Shown: positions 8,211-17,626, counted from the first letter of the stretch. The stretch: 64,000 nt of DNA from Peptococcaceae bacterium (GCA_009782825.1 WRII01000005.1:19490-83489); one strand, 5' to 3'. Notes: generated by a model not told the origin, from the sequence alone. Numbers and translations are program-made.

Positions 8211-10736
8211 CTAAAAAGTCTCTATGCGATCAGCCTTATTCTTAATATTTGTTATAATTTCATATCCAATCGTATCACACAACTCCGCCATACGCTCAAT
8301 AGTCATATTGACATTATCGAATATAGCCACCTCATTGCCGACCTCTACCTCAGGAGTGATATCGGTAACATCAACCATCGTATAGTCCATGGTCACATTA
8401 CCGATAATGGGGGCTAACTGCCCCTTAATCACGAAAGCTCCGGCATTTGACAACTTACGCATCAGCCCATCGGAATACCCTACAGGAACTTCAGCAATCC
8501 GCGTCATGCGCTTTGTGACAAAATGACGCCCGTAACTTATGCTGACGCCTTTGCCCAACTCCTTAACCTGTGTGACTTGTGTGACATATTTTAACGCCGG
8601 CTTCAACTCCACCTTATCTTTTATTTCCTCACACGGATAATACCCTCTCAGCATATATCCCGGACGCACCATATTGAAATGTTCCGCCTTGGGATTGAAA
8701 ATGGCGGCGCCGGCACAAGCGTGTTTGTAGCGGATCTTTCCGGTTATGTTTTCTACGATCCCTATTGCCTTTCTGAATCTTTCCGTCTGCATCGCTGTGT
8801 AGGCTAAATCCTCAGGATCGTACATATCTGCGCTTGAATAATGTGTATAGATCCCTTCCACTCTTAAGTTTCTGCACTCTGACAAGGCCTTGGCGAACTC
8901 ATAGCAATTCTCCACTAGAACGCCAAGCCGGCTCATCCCTGTGTCTACCTCAATATGAACGCCTAATTTTTTGTCGGCTTTTATGGCGGCTTCGTTCAGG
9001 CTCTGAACAAAGTCCGCATCACAGACAGATGTGACAACATAGTCACGCTCCGCAATCCACTCTGTCTCTTCAGCAAAGGGCTGATACAGAACAAGAAATT
9101 TTGCATGGGGCATGAGGGTATGAAGGTCTTCCGCTTCCTGTAAATCCGCAATGGCAAAGAAGCTGCAGTCATTATAAATATTTGTAAGTAAATCTGCGCC
9201 GCTCCCGTAAGCATCTGCTTTGATAACCGGCATCACCTGAACACGGCTTCCCACATAATGTTTTATGGCGGCATAGTTATGTTTGAGGGCATCCACATCC
9301 ACGAGAAGCCGTGTTTGTGCGGGTATGATACTCCCTCGTTCCAGAAGCTTATAGATGAATTCGTACTGCTCCCACATGTTCATATCTTTTGAGCCTTTTA
9401 TGAGAATCATATCTCCGGAACCCATTTCGCTGTTGCGGAGAATCGAGGTAAGAACGGTATTCAACTCTTCTTTTGTCGAAAAACAACACGCATCTGGTCT
9501 TCCCTCAAGAAAAGCCTCACGGTTATTCCCAATATAATAAACTTTGTCTGCTTTACCGGCTGTATAAAGGGCAATTTCACGATGGAGCTCCGCGCTTCTT
9601 TCCCCCAGCTCCAAAAGCTCCCCGAGAATAGCGATCTTCTTCCCGTCATTTTTTAATTCCGCAAGGGTGTCCAGAGCCGCTTTTGTTGAATCCGGGCTGG
9701 CGTTATAATAATCTTTTATAAACTTTATGCCATGGACAGTGGCAGCCTCCAAACGCATAGAGCTGCGCGGGTAAATACGCAACGCTTCTATTGCCAATTT
9801 GAGCGGAACACCCAATTGAACACCCGTTGTCAAGGCTAACAGCGCATTTTGAACATTATGCCGCCCCAGAACAGGTAGAGAACACCTATATGTGTTCTCT
9901 TGATCATGGACCAAGAACGTCAAGCCATATCTGTTCTTATCCCAATACTGACAGATATCCGTCGCATAAAGAAGATTGTGGCTCTCCGGGCTTAGTCCGC
10001 AAAAGAGCACATCGTGCTTATCAGATTGAACTTTGGCCAGCCTATCATCATCACTGCATAAAACAAGAGTCCCGTTTTCCTTAAGGCCCTCAACGATTTC
10101 CATTTTGGCGTTAAAAACATCCGCGTGTGTCCCGCCTAAATTTCCAATATGGGCGATGCCTATTTTTGTAATAATGGCGATGTCAGGTTTCACGATATTC
10201 GTGAGTGTGCGAATTTCGCCCATGTGATTCATTCCCATTTCGACAACAGCCATATCGTAGTTATGATCCAGTTTGAGAAGTGTTTGCGGAACACCCAATT
10301 CATTATTGAGGTTCTTTTCGGTAGCCAGCACCTTGTATTTGGCGGATAATACAGAGGTCAGCATATCTTTGACTGTGGTTTTTCCGTTACTGCCGGTTAT
10401 GGCGATTATCGGCTTAGCAAATTTACTGCGGTAATATGAGGCAATATCTTGGAAGGCTTTCTTGGTGTCGCTGACTTTGAGTGTTGGGATAGGGGTGTCT
10501 ACCTCCTCGGACACGATGGCCATGCGCGCCCCTTTTTGAGCGGCAATGGAAACATACCTGTGTCCATTATCCTTATCCGTCACAAGAGCCACAAAAGCCG
10601 CGTCTTTCACAGTATCACGTGAATCGAATTTGACAGCAGACAACGAAAAATCATCACCGTGATAAGGTGTTGTTCCCTGTGTGCAAGCGGTTATTTCTTT
10701 GAAAGTTAATTGATCCAAGACAGACCCCTCCAGCAA
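8211..10736 (-). CDS. murF-alr: bifunctional MurF ligase / alanine racemase
   Basis: This 841-residue protein joins two cell wall enzymes. Residues 1 to about 460 are MurF, which adds D-Ala-D-Ala to UDP-MurNAc-tripeptide: the ATP loop ITGSNGKTTVKDM lies at about 112-124, with VEMGMNHMGEI and HNVQNALLA further on. Residues about 470-841 are a PLP-dependent alanine racemase making the D-Ala supply: VIKADAYGSGA carries the Schiff base lysine, and SISYGRHF the catalytic tyrosine. Both active sites look complete. The fusion is well known in Bacteroidota and scattered elsewhere; in Bacillota the two are usually separate. The ddl gene, which makes D-Ala-D-Ala, is 28 kb away. The next gene upstream on the same strand, miaB, is 40 bp away. 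Confidence 0.95.
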   Translation of the reverse strand: MLEGSVLDQLTFKEITACTQGTTPYHGDDFSLSAVKFDSRDTVKDAAFVALVTDKDNGHRYVSIAAQKGARMAIVSEEVDTPIPTLKVSDTKKAFQDIASYYRSKFAKPIIAITGSNGKTTVKDMLTSVLSAKYKVLATEKNLNNELGVPQTLLKLDHNYDMAVVEMGMNHMGEIRTLTNIVKPDIAIITKIGIAHIGNLGGTHADVFNAKMEIVEGLKENGTLVLCSDDDRLAKVQSDKHDVLFCGLSPESHNLLYATDICQYWDKNRYGLTFLVHDQENTYRCSLPVLGRHNVQNALLALTTGVQLGVPLKLAIEALRIYPRSSMRLEAATVHGIKFIKDYYNASPDSTKAALDTLAELKNDGKKIAILGELLELGERSAELHREIALYTAGKADKVYYIGNNREAFLEGRPDACCFSTKEELNTVLTSILRNSEMGSGDMILIKGSKDMNMWEQYEFIYKLLERGSIIPAQTRLLVDVDALKHNYAAIKHYVGSRVQVMPVIKADAYGSGADLLTNIYNDCSFFAIADLQEAEDLHTLMPHAKFLVLYQPFAEETEWIAERDYVVTSVCDADFVQSLNEAAIKADKKLGVHIEVDTGMSRLGVLVENCYEFAKALSECRNLRVEGIYTHYSSADMYDPEDLAYTAMQTERFRKAIGIVENITGKIRYKHACAGAAIFNPKAEHFNMVRPGYMLRGYYPCEEIKDKVELKPALKYVTQVTQVKELGKGVSISYGRHFVTKRMTRIAEVPVGYSDGLMRKLSNAGAFVIKGQLAPIIGNVTMDYTMVDVTDITPEVEVGNEVAIFDNVNMTIERMAELCDTIGYEIITNIKNKADRIETF

Positions 10737-10776
10737 GCTTAATCTGATAACTAACCGGAACTAACGGATTGCTGCA

Positions 10777-12120
10777 CTAGCTTAGGGTGTTAAGCCGCCC
10801 ACTCACCGTCCAGCTCTTAGCCTTTTCCACATGGACATGGACTAGCTGCCCCGCCAAGTCCTGCCCTGTCCCCGGATCCTCAAACACCACAATATCATTC
10901 CCCCGAGTACGCCCCATCAACCGGCGGGCATCCTTTTTGCTTGGCCCTTCCACAAGGACTTCCACATCCTTACCCACGAGTCCCTGCCGCCACTCCAAGC
11001 TCTTGCGGTTCTGCACCTCCATAAGACGCGACAAACGTTCTCTTTTGACCTCCAGCGGAATCTGATCCGGTAATTCCGCTGCCCGGGTTCCCGAGCGCTT
11101 GGAGAACATAAACGTGAAAGCCTGAGTAAACCCCACTTGTTCTACCAGATCCAGCGTCCCTTGAAAATCCTCCTCCGTCTCCCCGGGAAACCCCACAATA
11201 ATATCTGTAGACAGCGTCACCTGAGGCGCCTCCCGGCGGATAGCCGCCACCCGTTCCCTGTAGTCCCGGGCCGTATACCCACGGTTCATGGCCGCCAGCA
11301 CCTGGTCGCTTCCCGCCTGAAAAGGCAGATGAATATGCTCGCAGACATGATGACTCTCAGCCATGACACGAATCAGCTTATCGCTCAAATCCTTCGGATG
11401 AGATGTCACAAACCAGATCCTCTCCAGCCCTGTCACAGCATCGATTTCCTTGAGCAAGTCGGCAAAATCCGTTTTAAACCCATCTTTGATTCCATACGAG
11501 TTCACATTTTGACCCAACAGCGTCAAATCCCGGCAGCCATTTGCCGCCAGCATACGCACCTGGCCTAAAATATCCTCCGGATCGCGGCTGCGCTCCCTCC
11601 CTCGCACATAGGGCACGATACAATAGGCACAATAATTATCACATCCATACATAATGGATACCGATGCCTTGAGACTGCCCTTCTGCGCCTCCGGCGCCAA
11701 TTCCGTCCGACCAGACGTATCCGGCGATACCCGGATCACCTTTTCCCCCTCCATCGCCCGCTTGAGCAGATGGGAAAACTGATCATAATCAAAAGTCCCT
11801 GTCCATAAATCCACATGAGGCGCCCTTTTGCTATAGGAACGAACCGCGTCAGGCTGCTGAACCATGCATCCGCACACCCCAATCAGTAAATCAGGATTGC
11901 GATCCTTCAGCGCCTTAAGTTCGCCGATACGGCCCAAAATCTTGCGTTCAGCGCTCTCCCGCACACAACACGTGGTAATCAGGATGAGATCGGCCTCCGA
12001 AGGCTCCTTCGTCTCAACATACCCGTAATCCTCCGCCAAAGACCGCAGGGAATCACTGTCCCGCACCGACATTTGGCAGCCAAAAGCCTGGATAAATACT
12101 TTTCTGTCCGAATCTGTCAC
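10777..12120 (-). CDS. miaB: tRNA-2-methylthio-N6-dimethylallyladenosine synthase
   Basis: A radical SAM methylthiotransferase of 447 residues, the normal length. It attaches a methylthio group to i6A37 of tRNAs reading UNN codons. The N-terminal UPF0004 domain shows its three iron-sulfur cysteines in AFGCQMS, TTCCVRES and GVCGCMVQQ. The radical SAM cluster motif is YGCDNYCAYCIVPY (about 158-171), followed by RGRERSRDPEDI, a MiaB signature. A TRAM RNA-binding domain ends the protein (about 380-443). MtaB and RimO have different signatures, so MiaB is preferred. Confidence 0.95.
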   Translation of the reverse strand: MTDSDRKVFIQAFGCQMSVRDSDSLRSLAEDYGYVETKEPSEADLILITTCCVRESAERKILGRIGELKALKDRNPDLLIGVCGCMVQQPDAVRSYSKRAPHVDLWTGTFDYDQFSHLLKRAMEGEKVIRVSPDTSGRTELAPEAQKGSLKASVSIMYGCDNYCAYCIVPYVRGRERSRDPEDILGQVRMLAANGCRDLTLLGQNVNSYGIKDGFKTDFADLLKEIDAVTGLERIWFVTSHPKDLSDKLIRVMAESHHVCEHIHLPFQAGSDQVLAAMNRGYTARDYRERVAAIRREAPQVTLSTDIIVGFPGETEEDFQGTLDLVEQVGFTQAFTFMFSKRSGTRAAELPDQIPLEVKRERLSRLMEVQNRKSLEWRQGLVGKDVEVLVEGPSKKDARRLMGRTRGNDIVVFEDPGTGQDLAGQLVHVHVEKAKSWTVSGRLNTLS

Positions 12121-12145
12121 GTGAACCTCCTCAGGCTGATCCCTA

Positions 12146-12724
12146 CTACTGAAGATCTATTAGGTTTTCTTCTGCAAATTGCCCCCAAAAAGGAACAGTC
12201 TTTTTTATCTTGTCATATCTTACTTCTGTTCTGCTGCCGAATTCATGGTCAAAATATTTGAAGAGATCCTCTCCATAGTAAATGATATCTCTTTGATAAA
12301 CAGATAAGACTGGATTTCCTGCCTCATTGGGAGAGCCAGGCAAATATCTGTGGCTGTAAATAGGAATAAGCGAGGGGACGATTTTTAATCTTTCTCGTGC
12401 AATCTCTACAGCTGTATCCATATTTTCCGGCCTTTCTCCCCAAGATTCCATCCAAAAAGCACTATGTTTAACATCAAACAATAACCCATGAACAGGCCAG
12501 TCTAACCGCCTTCTGACTTTCGCAGCATTTGTCTTGCTGAAATCCCTCCAGTCACAAAACTGGTAAGGATAAAACGCCATATAAAGTTCCTTTAAGTCAG
12601 GAGGAAAAGATATATTATAAAAATTTTCAGCATCCTGTATTTCTTGATTCGATAAGCCGTTTAACAGAGTATACCCTTTAGCTCTTATCAGATCCGCCGC
12701 CTTATCGATCTTCTTTTCAAACAA
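12146..12724 (-). CDS. SMI1/KNR4 (SUKH) family protein
   Basis: The 192 residues contain the SUKH start LSNQEIQDAENFYNISFPPDLKELYMAF (about 24-51), with the typical FPPDLKEL helix, and later SLIPIYSHRYLPGSPNEAGNPVLSVYQRDIIYYG, where family members have their second conserved block. SUKH proteins are often immunity partners of contact-dependent or polymorphic toxins, but many stand alone. No toxin gene is adjacent, so its partner is unknown. It is followed on the same strand by miaB, with 25 bp between. Confidence 0.75.
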   Translation of the reverse strand: MFEKKIDKAADLIRAKGYTLLNGLSNQEIQDAENFYNISFPPDLKELYMAFYPYQFCDWRDFSKTNAAKVRRRLDWPVHGLLFDVKHSAFWMESWGERPENMDTAVEIARERLKIVPSLIPIYSHRYLPGSPNEAGNPVLSVYQRDIIYYGEDLFKYFDHEFGSRTEVRYDKIKKTVPFWGQFAEENLIDLQ

Positions 12725-12779
12725 GTGGGGTTACACTCCTTTCGCGCCACTGGCAAGGGCTCGATAAACCACCTTTTCT

Positions 12780-13058
12780 TTATACAAGATATTCATTTAT
12801 GTCATACCTTCTCTCATCAAGTAAGGGAAGCAGGCGCGCACAGGACTGCCATTCGCTCTCCGAAAAACGGTCGCGGTTTTTCCTGAGAAACAAATATAAC
12901 CCATTTCCATTCACCTGCAAACATTTATGCAACCAGATGTCAAAGCTCTCCATATTTCCTCTGGAGGCTAAAAGATGCTTTAATATCAGATAAAAGTCAT
13001 TAATACAGCTAAAAAGTTCGGAAAGACTGTCGTCGTTTCTAATTGGTTGATAGCTCAT
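12780..13058 (-). CDS. hypothetical protein, possible immunity-type protein
   Basis: I place the start at 13058, where AAGGAAG precedes MSYQPIRNDDSLSEL; the frame is open further upstream but without a site. The resulting 92 residues are predicted all-helical (ELFSCINDFYLILKHLL, WLHKCLQVNGNGLYLFLRKN). I do not recognise the family. Its place directly upstream of a SUKH gene on the same strand would suit a small immunity or antitoxin-like protein, but this is only context. Confidence 0.45.
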   Translation of the reverse strand: MSYQPIRNDDSLSELFSCINDFYLILKHLLASRGNMESFDIWLHKCLQVNGNGLYLFLRKNRDRFSESEWQSCARLLPLLDERRYDINEYLV

Positions 13059-13103
13059 TTTGCACTTCCTTCTATAACAGACATCGTCCAATTTCCCAAT
13101 CAC

Positions 13104-13236
13104 CTATTACCCTAATAATACTTCGATTTTACGTTGTTTTCAAGAGTGAAAAAATCACTATTGTGAAAAAATCGCTATCTTCCCAGCGTTCTGTGTGATT
13201 CTCGCGAGAATAACCGCTCCAGATAAATAGTGTTCG
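13104..13236. other. intergenic with short direct repeat and palindrome
   Basis: Two copies of GTGAAAAAATC(A/G)CTAT lie side by side at about 13146-13176, and ATTCTCGCGAGAAT is a perfect 14-bp palindrome near 13199. It could act at the 3' end of the transporter operon, but no T-run follows. Confidence 0.35.
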
Positions 13237-14151
13237 TCAAGAAAAATTTGACACAGTATACCTATAGGAAGGATCAATTAACATCAATTCCTTCAAGGTA
13301 TCTATTTCAACAATATCCGAGAAAGCACATTCCCTGATGGCAACATGATATTCATCGCGAAAACACTCCAAAGGAACCTGATCCCAGAAAATATTTCTAT
13401 ACTGAGCCTGTTGATAAATATCCCTAAGATGATGACGCAGCCTCACCCCATCTTGTTGAGTCCAATAGGAAATACTGTACATATGATAACAGTTTTCTCC
13501 GCCCAATTGCATCGCTGATATACGCCCCTCTTGACTCAACAGACACCAGTCATCAGTTCTTTTCACTGGAACCCCCAGATAATTGGAACCATATTGATAC
13601 TTGGTGATTAACTCAGAGTTATAGAGCAGCAAATCAGATTCAAACACATAGGCATTCTCAAAAAAATCCCTGGCAAAATAAGCTGATGAAATATTATTTC
13701 CCTTACTGTAGACAGGATTCTCAATAAAAGTAATATGGGGATACTTCTCTAAAAGCTGGCGAAATACCTCAGACAAGTACCCGACAACGATGTATATCTC
13801 CTTAATTCCCACTGCGGTCACTGCGTCAAGGAGCCGGTCAATAATTCTGGTCCCATTCACCATAACCAAAGGCTTAGGCGTCATTAAGGTAACGGGAAGC
13901 ATCCGTGACCCAAAACCCGCTGCCAAAAACACGGCCCTTTTCGCTCTGTAGGGAGATAAGGCCTCACTCCCAGCAAAGGTCACACCTCTATCATCAAGGA
14001 GCCCCCCCATGTAAAGAACACCCAATGACTCCCGAACCCTTTCCTCAGATAACCCAGTCAGCTCCCTGAGATCACCAACTGAAGGAACCCCTTTGCCCCC
14101 TTCAACAAGAACCAGAATCTCAAAACACTCTTTACTCATACTCATACGCAT
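13237..14151 (-). CDS. LicC/PntC-like nucleotidyltransferase with N-terminal winged helix
   Basis: This 304-residue protein has two parts. Residues 1 to about 65 look like a winged helix (LVEGGKGVPSVGDLRELTGLSEERVRESLGVL). From about 70 it is a nucleotidyltransferase: AVFLAAGFGSRMLPVTLMTPKPLVMVNG is the nucleotide-binding loop, and NPVYSKGNNISSAYFARDFF with the metal-binding FESDLLLY is typical of LicC-type CTP:phosphocholine cytidylyltransferases and PntC (aminoethylphosphonate) enzymes. It overlaps the end of the permease gene by 10 bp and is the last gene of the transporter operon. The likely job is to activate an imported choline- or phosphonate-like compound with CTP. Substrate is inferred from context. 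Confidence 0.75.
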   Translation of the reverse strand: MRMSMSKECFEILVLVEGGKGVPSVGDLRELTGLSEERVRESLGVLYMGGLLDDRGVTFAGSEALSPYRAKRAVFLAAGFGSRMLPVTLMTPKPLVMVNGTRIIDRLLDAVTAVGIKEIYIVVGYLSEVFRQLLEKYPHITFIENPVYSKGNNISSAYFARDFFENAYVFESDLLLYNSELITKYQYGSNYLGVPVKRTDDWCLLSQEGRISAMQLGGENCYHMYSISYWTQQDGVRLRHHLRDIYQQAQYRNIFWDQVPLECFRDEYHVAIRECAFSDIVEIDTLKELMLIDPSYRYTVSNFS

Positions 14152-15755
14152 TTCTCACTTCCCAAAAGGCGGCGCTTAACCAAGGCTATACCTATCTTCA
14201 TCACGATATTAACAGCCAGGATCATTAACGACACAAAAGCAGCCCCTTCCCAATTCATATCCTTTTCAAAGGATGTAATCATAATAGAGATCGGCTTCGT
14301 CTCAGAAGTATACAGGAATGTTACAGCAGATATAGTCATCATGGAATTCACGAAGAGGTACATAAACATTTCGGCAATCGTCCCCTTCGCCTGGGGCAGC
14401 AAAACATTTAAAAAAATACGTATTCTGCTTATCCCCAAGGTCGCCCCCACATCTTCAAGGTTCTCATTCAACTTGTTAAAAGTATTGTACATCATCAAAT
14501 AAGGCGACGCGATAAAGTGGGCCAGATTGACCATAATCAGAATAGCAATCGTATGGTACAGAAAAGTCGGGCTGAAAAAGATCGCGTAGGACAAGCCCAA
14601 AACCAGACCCGGTATAGCCAGAGTCGTAATCGAAATCAGATGAAGGATCTTCGATGTGACACCACGCATTCTCGCCGTAAAATAGGATGTGACCGACGCG
14701 ACCACAACCCCAACACCCCCAACAAACAGCGATATCATAACCGAATTTTTCAAATAGATACCGGCGCCCTTATCAAATGTCTTTGCAATATTCTCCAGGG
14801 TAAATGCCATATCATAAGGATAATGCCTAAGAAAAGTCAGCACTATAAACGCACCGATAGGAAGCAGAACCAGTAAAGCAACCGCACCGCAAAAAGTATA
14901 GGAAAACAGGTCACGCAATGTATTTTTAGCCGTTTCAAAGGGCTTAATGACAAAAGACAAATTGCCCCTGTCTTTGTTAAGCAGATCAATCACGAAGGCC
15001 ATGACAGCCGGCATAAGCAAAACCAGCGCAATGACGCTTCCTTTGCCCAAATCCCCCTGCCCTATCACCTCCTGATACATCATAACCGGAAGAGTAAGGC
15101 TGTGAGTATCCCCCACAAACATCGGCACACCATAATCGGTAATAATCATCGTGAACACCGCAAAAGCCACAATAATCATAGGTTTGCGTAAATAGGGCAA
15201 AGATATCCCCGTAAGCTGCCGGATCTTGGGCACCCCCAGAACACCGGCAGCCTCATAGGGAGAGCTGTCCTCATAGCGAAGAATGTCCGAAACCATCAGA
15301 AACGCCACCGGAAAAGAATACATCACCGAGCCGATAACAATTCCCCAAAAGCCATAGATTGACACGTCGATTTGCAATAAATCTGTGATCACATTTGATA
15401 TAACACCGTTCTTGCCAAAGAGGATGATAAGGCCTATGCCATGAGAAAATGAGGGAATGAGCATGGGCAGGGTAAAAAGTATTGTTAGAAGCACTTTAAA
15501 CCGAATATGTGAACGGAGAACACACCAAGACAAGAGAGAAGCGAGAGCCACCGAAATCAGTGTTGCGGTTAGGGAAATTGTTAAAGAATTCATAAGGGCG
15601 TTATGAAAATTGACAGAAGACATAATTTTAACGATGTTAGTTTCAGATTCCGCTATCTTAAAAAGCATACGGAGCAAAGGAAAAAGCACAATAACCGCAA
15701 AAAATGAAATCAACAGCCATTTTGTTATGAGAGCGTATTGGCGATCTGAGCGCAC
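14142..15755 (-). CDS. ABC transporter permease, FbpB/AEP type (double permease)
   Basis: The 537-residue membrane protein contains two BPD-type permease domains in tandem, each with an EAA-like loop contacting the ATPase: EAAGVLGVPKIRQLTGISLPYL (about 168-189) and LEDVGATLGISRIRIFLNVLLPQ in the second half. About twelve membrane helices are expected. This fused form is typical of iron(III) and 2-aminoethylphosphonate importers. It lies 14 bp downstream of the ATPase gene and overlaps the cytidylyltransferase gene, so it is part of one four-gene operon. The substrate is not certain. Confidence 0.85.
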   Translation of the reverse strand: MRSDRQYALITKWLLISFFAVIVLFPLLRMLFKIAESETNIVKIMSSVNFHNALMNSLTISLTATLISVALASLLSWCVLRSHIRFKVLLTILFTLPMLIPSFSHGIGLIILFGKNGVISNVITDLLQIDVSIYGFWGIVIGSVMYSFPVAFLMVSDILRYEDSSPYEAAGVLGVPKIRQLTGISLPYLRKPMIIVAFAVFTMIITDYGVPMFVGDTHSLTLPVMMYQEVIGQGDLGKGSVIALVLLMPAVMAFVIDLLNKDRGNLSFVIKPFETAKNTLRDLFSYTFCGAVALLVLLPIGAFIVLTFLRHYPYDMAFTLENIAKTFDKGAGIYLKNSVMISLFVGGVGVVVASVTSYFTARMRGVTSKILHLISITTLAIPGLVLGLSYAIFFSPTFLYHTIAILIMVNLAHFIASPYLMMYNTFNKLNENLEDVGATLGISRIRIFLNVLLPQAKGTIAEMFMYLFVNSMMTISAVTFLYTSETKPISIMITSFEKDMNWEGAAFVSLMILAVNIVMKIGIALVKRRLLGSEKCV

Positions 15756-15769
15756 ACTTTCCCTCCGCT

Positions 15770-16570
15770 CTATAGTTTATTAAAGAATTGTGCCAAAGAG
15801 TCGATTTTCAACCTCATGTTCTCCTGCACAAAAGACTTAACATAAGTGTTAGCAGGTTTATCGATAATCTCCATCGGAGTGCCAATCTGTTGAATAACTC
15901 CCTTTTCCAGTACCATAATTCTGTCGGACATCGCCAGAGCTTCCTCCTGGTCATGGGTAATATAGATCATTGTGGACCCAAATTCCTTCTGAAGGCCTTT
16001 GATCTCCGACCGCAGCGAAAGCCTCATTTCCGCATCCAAAGCCGACATGGGCTCATCCAATAAAATAACGTCAGGACTTGTCGCCAGAGTCCTGGCAATA
16101 GCCACCCTCTGCTGCTGACCTCCTGATAGTTTATAGGGACGTTTATGCATATGTTCTTTCAATCCGACCCGGTGAATCAAATCCACAGCAATCTTATAGG
16201 CATCCTTCTTTTTCTCCTGATCGAACTTTAATGCATATTGAACATTATTCAGAACCGTCATATTCTCAAAAAGAGCATAGTTCTGAAACACAATTCCCAT
16301 CTTACGCTTAGCCGGCGGAAAAGCAGTTATATTGATACCATCTTTATATATTTTGCCTTGAGTGGGTTTCAGCAGTCCCAGCAAAACCCGGAGGATTGTT
16401 GTTTTACCACAACCGGAAGGGCCGAGGATAGAGAGAAATTCTTTATCCTCGACCGCAAAACTAACATCCTGCAAGATTGTGTTATCACCGAACTCCACTC
16501 TCAGGTTTTCGACAGCAAGCTTGCCGTGACATTTAGCTTCGCATCTGGCCTCGTCCATCAATGGATCCAT
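15770..16570 (-). CDS. ABC transporter ATP-binding protein
   Basis: A 266-residue importer ATPase. Walker A GPSGCGKTT (about 51-59), Q-loop FQNYALFENM, signature LSGGQQQRVAIART, Walker B VILLDEPMSALD and the switch histidine in YITHDQEEAL are all present. The usual C-terminal regulatory domain of the PotA/FbpC group is mostly missing; only a short helix follows. Its start overlaps the end of the binding protein gene by 13 bp, so translation is probably coupled. It powers the double permease encoded next. Confidence 0.9.
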   Translation of the reverse strand: MDPLMDEARCEAKCHGKLAVENLRVEFGDNTILQDVSFAVEDKEFLSILGPSGCGKTTILRVLLGLLKPTQGKIYKDGINITAFPPAKRKMGIVFQNYALFENMTVLNNVQYALKFDQEKKKDAYKIAVDLIHRVGLKEHMHKRPYKLSGGQQQRVAIARTLATSPDVILLDEPMSALDAEMRLSLRSEIKGLQKEFGSTMIYITHDQEEALAMSDRIMVLEKGVIQQIGTPMEIIDKPANTYVKSFVQENMRLKIDSLAQFFNKL

Positions 16571-17535
16571 TTATCAAGGATACGAGTCTTCTCTTCAGGA
16601 GTGTTGACACCCATATCCGAATATTTTATATCCGAAGGATAATTGGGAATGGAAAAATCTAAATCCTTATAGATTTTTTCCGGATAGAATTTCTCTTTAT
16701 CGGCCTTGATAAGGTCACTGTAAAAATAATCAAAAACTGCTTTGACCGCGGCTTTGTCTTGTCTGCTGTCAATCATCCCCATTCCGTAACGGGAAACCGG
16801 AGACCCCTCATCAAAATAGACAATCTTAAGATTGGCGCCTTCGTTGATTTTGGTAACCGTCTGCGCTGTCATACCCAGGCCAATACCGGCCTCGCCCCGC
16901 ACCAAATCGTTAACAGGACCGGATCCTGATGTGGTGAATTGAGTAATGTTTTTCGCGAGCTCATCCATATACGCAAAAGCCTGGTCTTCCCCCATGGCAA
17001 CAATCAGGCTCTTCAGGAACATGTAGCCGGTGCCTGATGATTTTGGGTTCGGCATGGAGACAAGACCTTTGTACTCAGGCTTAATCAAATCAGAATAGCT
17101 GGTGGGTTCCTCAACACCCTTGTCTTTGAGAACATCAGGATTGATGGCAATACATCCTCCGTTTTTGCATTCCGGAATAAACTTCTTCGAGGGCAGAACC
17201 ATATCCTCCACAAAGGGAGCGAAGTCATAATCGGAGAGCTCAGCCAGATAGGGCTCGAATTTTGACGCGTAGCCATAATCACAATCAAAAACAATATCGC
17301 ATTGTATATTTTTTCCTTCGGTCATCAGCTTATTCGCTAAGGTCCCGGTCGCCATTTCCTCAATAATAATGTCATAATCTGGAAACTTCTCCTTGAGCCT
17401 GCTCCTAAACTCCTCATTGCGGTAATCCTCTGCCCCTGAGTAAATCACCACTTTGTTGTCATCCTCTTTTTTGGTGCAGCCAAAGGCCGCCATAAGAACT
17501 GTTAAAACCAGCAGAATACCCAATACCCTTTTCAC
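16558..17535 (-). CDS. extracellular solute-binding lipoprotein (iron/phosphonate type)
   Basis: I choose the GTG at 17535 because GAGAAGAGGGG lies just upstream and the product then begins as a clean signal peptide, VKRVLGILLVLTVLMAAFGC, with a lipobox cysteine. The mature protein is a type II periplasmic-binding-protein fold (VVIYSGAEDYRNEEF..., NPKSSGTGYMFLKSL, SGSGPVNDLVRGEAGIGLGM). The family takes up iron(III), thiamine, polyamines or 2-aminoethylphosphonate. The paired tyrosines of iron binders are not obvious, and the operon ends with a LicC/PntC-like enzyme, so a phosphonate or choline-like ligand is more attractive. The gene is first in its operon. Confidence 0.8.
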   Translation of the reverse strand: MKRVLGILLVLTVLMAAFGCTKKEDDNKVVIYSGAEDYRNEEFRSRLKEKFPDYDIIIEEMATGTLANKLMTEGKNIQCDIVFDCDYGYASKFEPYLAELSDYDFAPFVEDMVLPSKKFIPECKNGGCIAINPDVLKDKGVEEPTSYSDLIKPEYKGLVSMPNPKSSGTGYMFLKSLIVAMGEDQAFAYMDELAKNITQFTTSGSGPVNDLVRGEAGIGLGMTAQTVTKINEGANLKIVYFDEGSPVSRYGMGMIDSRQDKAAVKAVFDYFYSDLIKADKEKFYPEKIYKDLDFSIPNYPSDIKYSDMGVNTPEEKTRILDKWIH

Positions 17536-17588
17536 TTTCAGCCCCTCTTCTCCGGCATTTTTTTGGTAGATTAATTGTTTTGTAATCC

Positions 17589-17626
17589 ATGGAAACATAT
17601 TTGTCGCCGGTCAAATATGTTTCCAT
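17589..17626. promoter_or_regulatory. 15-bp inverted repeat upstream of the importer operon
   Basis: ATGGAAACATATTTG and CAAATATGTTTCCAT form a perfect inverted repeat around an 8-base centre (TCGCCGGT), 53 bases before the binding protein's start codon. It may be an operator for a dimeric repressor or an mRNA hairpin in the leader. No T-run follows, so a terminator is unlikely. Confidence 0.55.
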
